A stretch of 64,000 nucleotides of DNA from Methanoculleus chikugoensis (GTDB lineage Archaea > Halobacteriota > Methanomicrobia > Methanomicrobiales > Methanoculleaceae): positions 1 through 64,000 of the forward strand of contig NZ_FMID01000046.1 of assembly GCF_900095385.1 (NCBI RefSeq), written 5' to 3'. Each line of letters begins with the position of its first letter. Position 1 is the stretch's first letter. Positions 57,028 to 64,000 of the stretch are shown here, in pieces. The position numbers and the translations under genes were made by a program. The notes under the pieces are model-generated. The model was not told the origin of the DNA. It did no database searches and saw nothing but the letters and a program-made list of their open reading frames with translations.

Positions 57028-58062
57028 TTATCCCCCGTAAAAGATGCTCGCGATCTTGTAGAGATCCATATCCACCGTCTTGAGGTTCGCCACCGCCTCC
57101 TCGAGCGGAACCGCGACGATATCATTCCCCCGGAGCGCGACCATCTTCCCGAAGTCCTGATCCCTGATGAGATCCGCCGCCGCCACCCCGAACCGGGTCG
57201 CGAGCACCCGATCGTGCGCCGTCGGCGACCCGCCGCGCTGGATGTGCCCGAGCACCGTCACCCGCACCTCCATATCGAGCCGTTTTTCGAGTTCGTCGCG
57301 CAGGTAGTTCCCGACACCGCCAAGCGTCACGTGGCCGAACTCGTCCTTCCGGGCGGACTGCGCGATCGCCTCCGCCATTCCCTTCGGCTGGGCGCCCTCG
57401 GCGACCACGACGATGCTGAACTTCTTCCCCCGCTCGTAGCGCACCCGGAGATGGTGGGTGACCTCGTCAAGGTCGAACGGGATCTCCGGGATGAGGATCT
57501 CGTCGGCTCCGCCCGCGATTCCGGCCACGGTCGCGATCCACCCGGCGTGCCGCCCCATCACCTCCACCACCATGATCCGGTGGTGCGACTCCGCCGTCGT
57601 GTGAAGGCGGTCGATCGCCTCGGTGACGATGGAAACCGCGGTGTCGAACCCGAATGTGTAGTCGGTCCCGCCGACATCGTTGTCGATGGTCTTCGGGACC
57701 CCGACGACCGGGATGCCCAGCTGGGAGAGTTTGTTCGCGACGCCGAGGGTATCCTCGCCCCCGATCGCAACGATCGCGTCGAGCCCGAACTTCCTGATAT
57801 TGTCGCGCAGCCGCTGGAGATCGGCCTCGTTCTTGAAGGGGTTCGTCCGCGACGTCCCGAGGATCGTCCCGCCCTTCGGGAGGATCCCCGTCACCGAGTA
57901 GTCGGTGAGCGGCTCGACGTTCCCGGCGACCAGCCCGAGCCATCCGTCCCGGATCCCGATTGCGTCGAACCCGTGCTTCGCCCCCGTCCGCACGACCGCC
58001 CGGATCACCGCGTTCAGGCCCGGGCAGTCTCCTCCCCCGGTGAGGATGCCGACCGTCGTCAT
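57028..58062 (-). CDS. pfp: 6-phosphofructokinase, pyrophosphate-dependent type likely
   Basis: A 344-residue PfkA-family enzyme acting on fructose 6-phosphate. The start GILTGGGDCPGLNAVIR is normal. The phosphoryl-donor site reads GGEDT (residues 101-105) with Asp104, and VPKTIDNDV with Lys124. In this family Asp104 plus Lys124 marks PPi use, while ATP enzymes have Gly104. GGEDTLGVA resembles actinobacterial PPi enzymes. Other active-site parts are EVMGRHAGW and GHIQRGGSPTAHDR. With PPi the reaction is reversible and could run towards gluconeogenesis. It lies one base after the aldolase gene on the same strand, so they form an operon. Confidence 0.92.
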   Translation of the reverse strand: MTTVGILTGGGDCPGLNAVIRAVVRTGAKHGFDAIGIRDGWLGLVAGNVEPLTDYSVTGILPKGGTILGTSRTNPFKNEADLQRLRDNIRKFGLDAIVAIGGEDTLGVANKLSQLGIPVVGVPKTIDNDVGGTDYTFGFDTAVSIVTEAIDRLHTTAESHHRIMVVEVMGRHAGWIATVAGIAGGADEILIPEIPFDLDEVTHHLRVRYERGKKFSIVVVAEGAQPKGMAEAIAQSARKDEFGHVTLGGVGNYLRDELEKRLDMEVRVTVLGHIQRGGSPTAHDRVLATRFGVAAADLIRDQDFGKMVALRGNDIVAVPLEEAVANLKTVDMDLYKIASIFYGG

Positions 58063-58063
58063 C

Positions 58064-58987
58064 CTAACACCTGCCTCCCATGCAGATCTTATTTGCCTCC
58101 TCCACGCTCGCATCGTCGAGGGTGATCGCCGATATCGCGTTGCAGAACCGGACCGCCTCGTCGAGCGGCCGCTGGTGGATGTTCCTGCCGGTCGCGTTCC
58201 CGACCGTGCCGCCGATGTGGATCTGGTCGTGGAGCTGCTGCAGGAACTCCTGCATATCGGCATGCGACCCGCCCGCACAGACGACGCCCGTCCTGCCGCC
58301 GGCCGCCACCGCCTCCCGGAGCAGGGCAGCGTCGATCGTGCCGCCCGCCTTCGGCGGGTTCACCTTCACGAAATCGCTCCCGAGGGTCGCCGCGACGCCC
58401 GCCGCGCCCGCGACCAGGTGGGGATCGCGTTCGTCCTTGACCGCCTTGCCCCGGGGGTACATCCAGAGCACGGTGATGAGGCCGTTTGCATGCGCGTTGT
58501 TGACGATCTGCGCCGCCTGGTAGAGCATCATCGGTTCGTACTCGCTCCCGAGGTAGATCGTGTAGCCGACGCCGAGGATCGCGAGCCCCGTCCGATCGCG
58601 GAGGTCGACGACCTGCCGGACGAGATGGAGTTCCGAACTGAGCGGATCGCGCTGGGCGGTTTTGACCAGGTGGGTCTTGGAGTTGAGTTTGACGAGGTAC
58701 GGCACGTCCCGGTAATCCTCACCGTAGCGGGCGATCATCCCGAGTTGGGTCGCAAAGACCCCGATCCTTGCCCGGATCGCGATCCGGAAGAGGTGTTCGG
58801 GATCGGCGTCGTCGGGGTGGATGCCTTCGCCGTAGAAATCGTCGTTGAGGTGCTCGACCTTCTGGTCCCCGGCAAAGAGCATCAACCTCCCGGTACCGTG
58901 CGTGATTCTCCGGTAATTATCCCGGTACCTCTCCTGCTCCTCGGAGGGCACATCGAGAGGGATCCTGATATCGGGTGCAGGTGGCAT
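58064..58987 (-). CDS. archaeal-type class I fructose-bisphosphate aldolase (DhnA/DeoC family)
   Basis: A 307-residue TIM-barrel aldolase of the archaeal/DhnA group, cleaving or forming fructose 1,6-bisphosphate. Landmarks are LMLFAGDQKVEHL (start of barrel), LVKLNSKTHLVK, VLWMYPRGKAV, the likely Schiff-base lysine in DFVKVNPPK and GVVCAGGSHAD. It is longer than the shortest archaeal enzymes (about 260 residues) but has no extra domain. It is the first gene of the aldolase-phosphofructokinase pair, which suggests joint control of the fructose 6-phosphate/triose phosphate step. RuBisCO at 16 kb could draw on the same sugar phosphates. Confidence 0.88.
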   Translation of the reverse strand: MPPAPDIRIPLDVPSEEQERYRDNYRRITHGTGRLMLFAGDQKVEHLNDDFYGEGIHPDDADPEHLFRIAIRARIGVFATQLGMIARYGEDYRDVPYLVKLNSKTHLVKTAQRDPLSSELHLVRQVVDLRDRTGLAILGVGYTIYLGSEYEPMMLYQAAQIVNNAHANGLITVLWMYPRGKAVKDERDPHLVAGAAGVAATLGSDFVKVNPPKAGGTIDAALLREAVAAGGRTGVVCAGGSHADMQEFLQQLHDQIHIGGTVGNATGRNIHQRPLDEAVRFCNAISAITLDDASVEEANKICMGGRC

Positions 58988-59149
58988 ACCCCATCTTCCC
59001 CCTCCCCCAGATACTTAAGTGTTGCTGGAACCCCGGAGAGCGCGGCGTGGAGGGCGTTCGCAGCGGATACGGCCGAATCCGTCTCCGGGAATAAAAATGT
59101 CCCGCGGTGGCGAGCAGCCGTCCCGCTCAATTGAAGGGGATTTGGGAAC

Positions 59150-59159
59150 GTTTATTTTG
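59150..59159 (+). promoter_or_regulatory. TATA box of the amino-acid ABC operon
   Basis: GTTTATTTTG lies about 85 bases before the ATG at 59238 and is the best AT-rich element in the gap 58988-59237. Confidence 0.4.
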
Positions 59160-59237
59160 CTCTCCGTCAGATTCATGCATAGAGTACCCGGCGCCGTTCT
59201 CCAGCCGGAGAGACTGCAGTGATTCAGGGATAGCCAA

Positions 59238-59915
59238 ATGGACGTTTTACCGATTCTCATCGACTGGTTGCCGTATCTCCTTTCAGGCATCGTCTCTACC
59301 CTCGGCCTTGTCCTCGTCGCCCTCGGCCTCGGAGTCCTTCTCGGACTGCCCATGGCTCTCGGCCAGGTGTACGGGGCGCGGCCGATTCGGTGGGTCGTCG
59401 GGGTCTACGTCTGGTTCTTCAGGGGCCTCCCCATCCTTGTCCTGCTCTTCCTCTTCTGGTTCGGCATATTCCCGGCAATCGGGCTCGGCCATCTCTCGGC
59501 GTTCGTCGTCGGGGCGGTCGTGCTGGGCCTCCGGGGGGCGGCATACCAGTCCCAGATCTTCCGGGGGGCCATCCAGTCGGTCGGTGAAGGACAGATGATC
59601 GCAGCGCGGTCCCTCGGGATGAGCAGGCTCACCGCCATCCGTTCGGTCATCCTTCCCCAGGCGATGCGCATAGCACTCCCGGGATGGTCGAACGAGTACC
59701 CCAACATCCTGACCGATTCGGCGGTCTGTTACGCGATCGGGGTCGTGGAACTGCTCACCATCACCTCAAGGATCGTCACGCAGACCCACATTACGATACC
59801 GATCTACCTCGCTGCAGCGGGGATCTTCATCGTCTTGAACTACGGGGGCCTCAAACTCCTGCACGGCCTGGAGAAGAGAATAGCAATCCCCGGATTCGGA
59901 ACCGGAGCGATGTAG
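59238..59915 (+). CDS. amino-acid ABC transporter permease (HisM/GlnP type)
   Basis: A 225-residue inner-membrane permease of the polar amino-acid uptake family. The EAA loop that docks the ATPase is visible in GEGQMIAARSLGMSRLTAIRSVILPQA. The N-terminal part has WFFRGLPILVLLFLFWFG, and about five membrane helices are present. It is the first gene of a permease-ATPase-permease operon and lies three bases before the ATPase gene. The paralogous permease is at 60.7 kb, so the transporter is a heterodimer. The substrate-binding lipoprotein is probably the one at 55.0 kb. Confidence 0.92.
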   Translation: MDVLPILIDWLPYLLSGIVSTLGLVLVALGLGVLLGLPMALGQVYGARPIRWVVGVYVWFFRGLPILVLLFLFWFGIFPAIGLGHLSAFVVGAVVLGLRGAAYQSQIFRGAIQSVGEGQMIAARSLGMSRLTAIRSVILPQAMRIALPGWSNEYPNILTDSAVCYAIGVVELLTITSRIVTQTHITIPIYLAAAGIFIVLNYGGLKLLHGLEKRIAIPGFGTGAM

Positions 59916-59918
59916 AGC

Positions 59919-60674
59919 ATGAACGACAACGACATTGTGCTGAAAGTCGAGGAGATATACAAGTCCTTCGGCGATACCGAGGTGCTGCGCGGGGTATCGT
60001 TCGACGTCCGCCGCGGCGAGACGAAGGTCTTCATCGGCCCCTCGGGGACCGGGAAAAGCACGCTTCTCCGGTGCATCAACCAGCTGACCATACCCGACCG
60101 CGGGAGGGTCTGGCTCGACGGGGAGGAGGTCACGAACTCGGGAGCCCGGATCAACTACTTCCGGCAGAAGATCGGGATGGTCTTCCAGAACTTCTTCCTC
60201 TTCGACCACCTCACCGCACTCAAGAACGTCGAACTGGCGCTCCTGAAGGTCAAGGGCATGGGCAAGGCGGAGGCGCGCGAGAAGGCGCTCACCGAACTCC
60301 GGCAGGTGGGGATGGAGGACTGGGCCGACCACTACCCGGCGGAACTCTCGGGCGGCCAGGCCCAGCGGGTCTCCATCGCACGGGCGCTTGCCATGGACCC
60401 GGACGTCATCCTCTTCGACGAACCGACCTCCGCGCTCGATCCCGAACTGACGAGGGAGGTGCTGGAGGTCATGAAGAAACTGGCCCGGAACGGGATGACG
60501 ATGCTCGTCGTCACCCACGAGATGGGGTTTGCCTGCTCGGTTGCAAACGAGGTTCTCTTCATGGAGAACGGCGTGGTTGCCGAACAGGGACCGCCCGACC
60601 TGCTCCTGAACGACCCGCGGTTCACCCGGATGAAGGACTTCATCGGCCGGATCGATTCCCGGATGGATGACTGA
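59919..60674 (+). CDS. amino-acid ABC transporter ATPase (GlnQ type)
   Basis: A 251-residue ABC ATPase of the polar amino-acid uptake family. Walker A is [11 protein letters not shown], the Q-loop is [18 protein letters not shown], the signature is [15 protein letters not shown], Walker B is [14 protein letters not shown] and the switch is VVTHEMGFA. Length and order are normal, with no regulatory extension. It lies between two permease genes (3 and 8 bases away), which indicates one transcript. Confidence 0.95.
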   Translation: MNDNDIVLKVEEIYKSFGDTEVLRGVSFDVRRGETKVFIGPSGTGKSTLLRCINQLTIPDRGRVWLDGEEVTNSGARINYFRQKIGMVFQNFFLFDHLTALKNVELALLKVKGMGKAEAREKALTELRQVGMEDWADHYPAELSGGQAQRVSIARALAMDPDVILFDEPTSALDPELTREVLEVMKKLARNGMTMLVVTHEMGFACSVANEVLFMENGVVAEQGPPDLLLNDPRFTRMKDFIGRIDSRMDD

Positions 60675-60682
60675 GGAGCAGC

Positions 60683-61369
60683 ATGGATCAGGCGGTATTC
60701 CTCTTCGAGATCCTCCTCCCGGCGCTGATGCAGGGGTTGGTCGTGACCCTGCAGTTGATCGCGTGCTCCGCCCCGTTCGGCCTTGCGTTCGGGATCGCCG
60801 TCGCGGTGGGAAGGCAGTACGGCCACCCCGTTATATCCTGGCTCTGCAAGACGTTCGTCTTTCTCATCAAGGGTACGCCGCTTCTCCTTCTCCTCTTCAT
60901 CCTCTACTTCGGGCTCCCGTCGATCGGGATAACCCTCACGGCGTTCGCGGCATCCGTGCTCGGCTTTATCCTCTGCAACAGCGCGTATAACGCCGAATAC
61001 ATCCGCGGCGCCCTCATATCGATCAAGGACGGCCAGATGGTCGCGGCGAGGTCGCTCGGGATGACCCGGTGGCAGGCGATCAAAAGCGTCATCCTGCCGC
61101 AGGCGCTCCGCCGGGCGATACCAGGGCTCTCAAACGAGTTCATCTACCTGATCAAGTACTCGTCGCTCGCCTACATGCTCACGGTGATCGAACTCGCCGG
61201 GGCGGGGAAACAGGTGGCGACGAAGTACTTCCTCTACACGGAGTCGTTTGCGGCCGTCGGCGTCGTCTACCTCGTGCTGGTCTCGATCACGACCGTCGCC
61301 GTCAGTATTCTCGAAAAGAGAGTGGCCGTTCCCGGGACGGTCCGGGCAACACCCTCGGCCCAGCTGTAA
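60683..61369 (+). CDS. amino-acid ABC transporter permease, second subunit
   Basis: A 228-residue HisM/GlnP-type permease, paralogous to the first. The EAA loop is KDGQMVAARSLGMTRWQAIKSVILPQA, and the N-terminal half has FLIKGTPLLLLLFILYFGLP. Its ATG is 8 bases after the ATPase stop, following TGAGGAGC. The two permeases together probably form the membrane channel for the binding protein at 55 kb. It ends the operon; a T-rich stretch (61370-61379) after the stop could help termination. Confidence 0.92.
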   Translation: MDQAVFLFEILLPALMQGLVVTLQLIACSAPFGLAFGIAVAVGRQYGHPVISWLCKTFVFLIKGTPLLLLLFILYFGLPSIGITLTAFAASVLGFILCNSAYNAEYIRGALISIKDGQMVAARSLGMTRWQAIKSVILPQALRRAIPGLSNEFIYLIKYSSLAYMLTVIELAGAGKQVATKYFLYTESFAAVGVVYLVLVSITTVAVSILEKRVAVPGTVRATPSAQL

Positions 61370-61451
61370 CTTTTTTCCCCGGGGCTGCCCCGGGCATTCC
61401 GGTCCGATAAACAGTGGTGATCTCTCTATCTCCAAAAAAAGCCGTAATCTC

Positions 61452-62213
61452 TCAACTATCCCCGGGACCCGGCCGTACGACCGCACCGGCAATCCCCCCG
61501 GCGGTCCCGAGGAGGGTGAAGAAGTATACCAGGGCGATCACGACCATCCCCTCGAGCATCTCGGCGAACCCGAAATCGTGCAACGCGGTCCAGAGCATCG
61601 GGATCAGGAAAAGGCCGGTCCCGAAGAGCGCCGCGACAAGCCCGGCCTCGAGGCCGTCTTCCGGCCTGCTCCCGGCGGAGTATCCCGCGATGAATCCGCC
61701 GACGAGCGGGACGACTATGATGAACGGGGCGATATAGACAAGCACGAGAGCCGAACCGGCGATGACGGCAGCGCCGATGCCGATCCCGACCCACCGGCCC
61801 CGCTCGCCTTCCCCGGCGGTGCCGCTCCTCCGGAGACCGTTTCGCACCGCCGTCCCGGCCGCCCCGCCGACGGCGCTGTAGGGGAGGAGGAGCGCCATAA
61901 GGATGAGGGCGTAGAAGAGGAACGTCATCCAGAACGGGGGATACTGCGGGTTGCCCTCCACCAGACTCGTGAGAGTCGTTGCGGAGGCCATGATCAGGGC
62001 CACGAGTACCCCGCAGATGGCACCGGAGATAGCCCCGTCCTTCACCGAGCCCGGGGTGAGGAGCCCGGCAATAAGTCCCCCGCAAACGAGGAACGCCACC
62101 GTTTCAAACGACCCGGGGAGGACCTTGAGAAGACCAAGGAGTGAGGCTGCACCGATCGTCAGTGCTCCCACAACCGCCCCGCGGAAGCGTCTGACTACGG
62201 CGCGCGATATCAT
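61452..62213 (-). CDS. DUF5518-like multi-helix membrane protein
   Basis: A 253-residue hydrophobic protein with about seven membrane helices in two similar halves. The glycine-rich motif CGGLIAGLLTPGSVKDGAISG in the first half (about residues 43-64) is echoed by VGGFIAGYSAGSRPEDGLEAG in the second. This glycine pattern is usual in DUF5518 and related archaeal membrane proteins. A charged loop (NGLRRSGTAGEGERGRW) separates the halves. There is no neighbour in an operon; it is convergent with the ABC permease. Its function is unknown. Confidence 0.75.
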   Translation of the reverse strand: MISRAVVRRFRGAVVGALTIGAASLLGLLKVLPGSFETVAFLVCGGLIAGLLTPGSVKDGAISGAICGVLVALIMASATTLTSLVEGNPQYPPFWMTFLFYALILMALLLPYSAVGGAAGTAVRNGLRRSGTAGEGERGRWVGIGIGAAVIAGSALVLVYIAPFIIVVPLVGGFIAGYSAGSRPEDGLEAGLVAALFGTGLFLIPMLWTALHDFGFAEMLEGMVVIALVYFFTLLGTAGGIAGAVVRPGPGDS

Positions 62214-62380
62214 GCGTGGATCTCATACCATCGCGCATTATCTGTTTCGGTTTATCCCGGCCGCCGGAGCAGAGGTATTATACACGAAGAGGGTATGGAA
62301 CAGGGATATGCCAGGAGACTGGAGAGCGACAATCCGGGGTCAGGCCTCAGACCCGTCCATCCCTCGACCGGACTTATACC

Positions 62381-64000
62381 ATGAGCATCACTGACCGCTG
62401 TCGCCGTACCATCGCCTTCACCCTTGATGTCATGCGGCAGCCAACGAAGGCCGACGGGACCCTCCGGTTCTCCGACCTCGCCTTCTTCCTCCGGTTCGCC
62501 CGGCCGATCAGGACGGTGGGCGTACTGGCCCTCGCAGCGACTGCTCTCGTCTCGGCGGCAAAGACCGTGCTCCCGCTCAGCATCAAGTTCTTCATCGACA
62601 ACATCCTGCTCGGCGGGACGGAGGCCTCCGACTCCCTCACCGCAGAAGCCGGCGGGCTCCTCTCGTCGCTCGACACCCTCATCGCCGCTCTCCTGGTGCT
62701 CGGGCTCTTCACCGGCGGCATGGACCTGTTGCGGAACTACTGGACCGCCCGGTTCCGGGAAGGTTACGCCTTCAACCTCCAGACCGCCCTCGTCGAGCAC
62801 GTCCTGAGTTTCCCGATCTCGTACTTCAAGTCGCAGCAGACCGGCTACATCATGTCCCGCCTCTCCGACGACGTCCAGATCCTGCAGTACACCGTCTCCC
62901 AGTATCTCCCCCTGATCATCGCAAACGGCCTCTACGTCGCCTTCACCCTCGCCATCCTCTGCATCCTGAGTCTGAAACTCACCCTCGTCGTCGCCGCCTT
63001 CATCCCGCTCTACCTCCTGGTCAACGCCGTCTTCATCCGGCGGATCCGCGCCGCCACCCACCGGGAGCGCGAACGGCAGGCTTACGTCTCCCGCGACATC
63101 CAGGAGGTGATCTCCGGCATCGACACCGTAAAGACGCACGCCGCGGAGGAGCGGGAGGTGAACCGGGTCTCCGGGACGCTTGCACGGATGGTCGATGCCC
63201 GGATCAAAAACACGATGCTCTCGGCGTTCTCGGAGTACTTCAGGATCGGCACGATGTCGCTCATGCTGATCGCCGTCTTCTGGGTCGGCGGGAACGAGGT
63301 GCTTGCCGGCGGCATGACCGTCGGGGACTTCGTCGCGTTCGCGGTCTACGTCGTGACGTTCGCCCCCACCGTCAACACCTTCTTCGCCTTCCCGGTCGTC
63401 ATGCAGCCCGCGGCGACGTCCGCCTCCCGCCTGCGCGACCTCTTCTCGATGGACGGCGAGCCGGTCGGCGGCGGAGTCGTGCCCGCCGTGGTGCAGGGCA
63501 GGATAGAGTTCTCCGGTGTCCGGTTCGGGTATACGGAGTCGGAACCGGTTCTCGCGGACGTGACCTTCGTCGCCCATCCCGGTGAGGTGGTCGCCGTCAT
63601 CGGGCGGACCGGCGCCGGGAAGACGACGCTCGTGAACCTGATCCTCCGGGCGTTCGCACCGCAGGAAGGCACGATCACACTCGACGGCCGCGATATCGCG
63701 TCGCTCGACCCCAGGTGGCTGCGGCGGCAGGTATCGCTCGTCTCGCAGGATCTCTTCCTCTTCCACACCACCATTGAGGAGAACATCTGCTACAGCAGGC
63801 CCGAGGCAACCTTCGAGGAGGTTGTCAAAGCCGCACGGAAAGCGCAGATCCACGACGAGATCATAGGGTTTTCGGACGGATACCGGACGATCGTCGGGGA
63901 GCGCGGGACGCAGCTCTCCGTCGGCCAGCGGCAGCGGGTCGCCATCGCACGGGCGTTTCTCAAAGACGCGCCCATCCTCATCCTCGACGAACCCACGTCC
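62381..64000 (+). CDS. ABC exporter, fused membrane and ATPase domains (3' end beyond the window)
   Basis: Partial: 540 codons are visible and the frame is open at the window edge. The membrane domain (about residues 30-330) has six helices and the coupling-helix neighbourhood SYFKSQQTGYIMSRLSDDVQ. The ATPase domain begins near 360 with Walker A GRTGAGKTTLV, the Q-loop VSLVSQDLFLFHTTIEENI, a slightly unusual signature LSVGQRQRVAIARA (Val for Gly) and Walker B ILILDEPTS at the edge. It is an MsbA/ABCB-type half transporter working as a dimer, probably a lipid or drug exporter. ATG 62381 starts MSITDRCRR. A GGTATTATACACG TATA box lies near 62272-62284. Confidence 0.93.
   Translation, partial: MSITDRCRRTIAFTLDVMRQPTKADGTLRFSDLAFFLRFARPIRTVGVLALAATALVSAAKTVLPLSIKFFIDNILLGGTEASDSLTAEAGGLLSSLDTLIAALLVLGLFTGGMDLLRNYWTARFREGYAFNLQTALVEHVLSFPISYFKSQQTGYIMSRLSDDVQILQYTVSQYLPLIIANGLYVAFTLAILCILSLKLTLVVAAFIPLYLLVNAVFIRRIRAATHRERERQAYVSRDIQEVISGIDTVKTHAAEEREVNRVSGTLARMVDARIKNTMLSAFSEYFRIGTMSLMLIAVFWVGGNEVLAGGMTVGDFVAFAVYVVTFAPTVNTFFAFPVVMQPAATSASRLRDLFSMDGEPVGGGVVPAVVQGRIEFSGVRFGYTESEPVLADVTFVAHPGEVVAVIGRTGAGKTTLVNLILRAFAPQEGTITLDGRDIASLDPRWLRRQVSLVSQDLFLFHTTIEENICYSRPEATFEEVVKAARKAQIHDEIIGFSDGYRTIVGERGTQLSVGQRQRVAIARAFLKDAPILILDEPTS

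Noticed and set aside
62252-63853. 533-codon minus-strand frame at the right edge
   Set aside because: Antisense to the ABC exporter, whose Walker A, Q-loop and signature are intact on the plus strand.

Overview
The window looks like the chromosome of a high-GC methanogenic archaeon, most likely a Methanomicrobiales of the Methanoculleus type. This is inferred from gene content, not from a database match. The main pointers are a YcaO-TfuA pair of the kind that thioamidates methyl-coenzyme M reductase, a form III RuBisCO, TATA-box promoters, GGTGA/GGAGG ribosome binding sites, PGF-CTERM-like secreted proteins and many PAS-rich sensor kinases with the archaeal RHDILNQ phosphorylation box. No rRNA, tRNA, CRISPR array, transposase or phage gene was seen. 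Nearly all long antisense reading frames are shadows of GC-rich genes.

Layout. 0-7 kb: CNNM/CorC-type membrane protein, peroxiredoxin, NSS-family sodium symporter, N-formylglutamate amidohydrolase, RecQ and a PspC protein. 7-13.3 kb: a tight uvrA-uvrC-uvrB operon. 13.5-18.9 kb: rubrerythrin-like protein, a stand-alone DUF5591 (ArcS-like) protein, form III RuBisCO, an alpha/beta hydrolase and a regulator/membrane-protein pair. 19.4-22.7 kb: a five-gene run moeB-moaD-moaE-ycaO-tfuA. 22.9-31.1 kb: FemAB/GNAT-like protein, PIN protein, a large hybrid sensor kinase and an ABC-2 exporter operon with a NEW3-type surface protein. 31.6-34.1 kb: surface lipoproteins and small membrane proteins. 34.2-50.9 kb: four PAS-rich sensors interleaved with two heavy-metal P-type ATPases, a cupin lipoprotein, a PKD protein and a MazF-like protein. 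51-58 kb: nitroreductase, HtrA-type protease, alpha/beta hydrolase, glycerophosphodiesterase, DUF2795 protein, amino-acid binding lipoprotein, a His-tailed EamA transporter that seems to lack a canonical start codon, and a PPi-type phosphofructokinase/aldolase pair. 59-64 kb: amino-acid ABC permease-ATPase-permease, a DUF5518-like membrane protein and an ABC exporter cut by the window edge.

How genes may work together. MoeB, MoaD and MoaE make a sulfur-carrier module beside YcaO-TfuA, so sulfur activation and McrA thioamidation may be expressed together. RuBisCO, PPi-phosphofructokinase and aldolase fit sugar-phosphate interconversion (reductive hexulose-phosphate or nucleotide-salvage chemistry). 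The binding protein at 55 kb probably serves the ABC transporter at 59 kb.

The most striking non-coding signal is a family of GC-rich hairpin repeats. Seven copies or fragments lie in intergenic gaps, mostly between convergent genes, with shared ends and an AT-richer tail. A smaller element with 11-bp terminal inverted repeats lies next to one copy. Other points of interest are two sensor proteins ending in the same H-box helix pair without an ATPase domain, short Cys-containing reading frames abutting both metal-ATPase genes, and several inverted repeats around TATA boxes.
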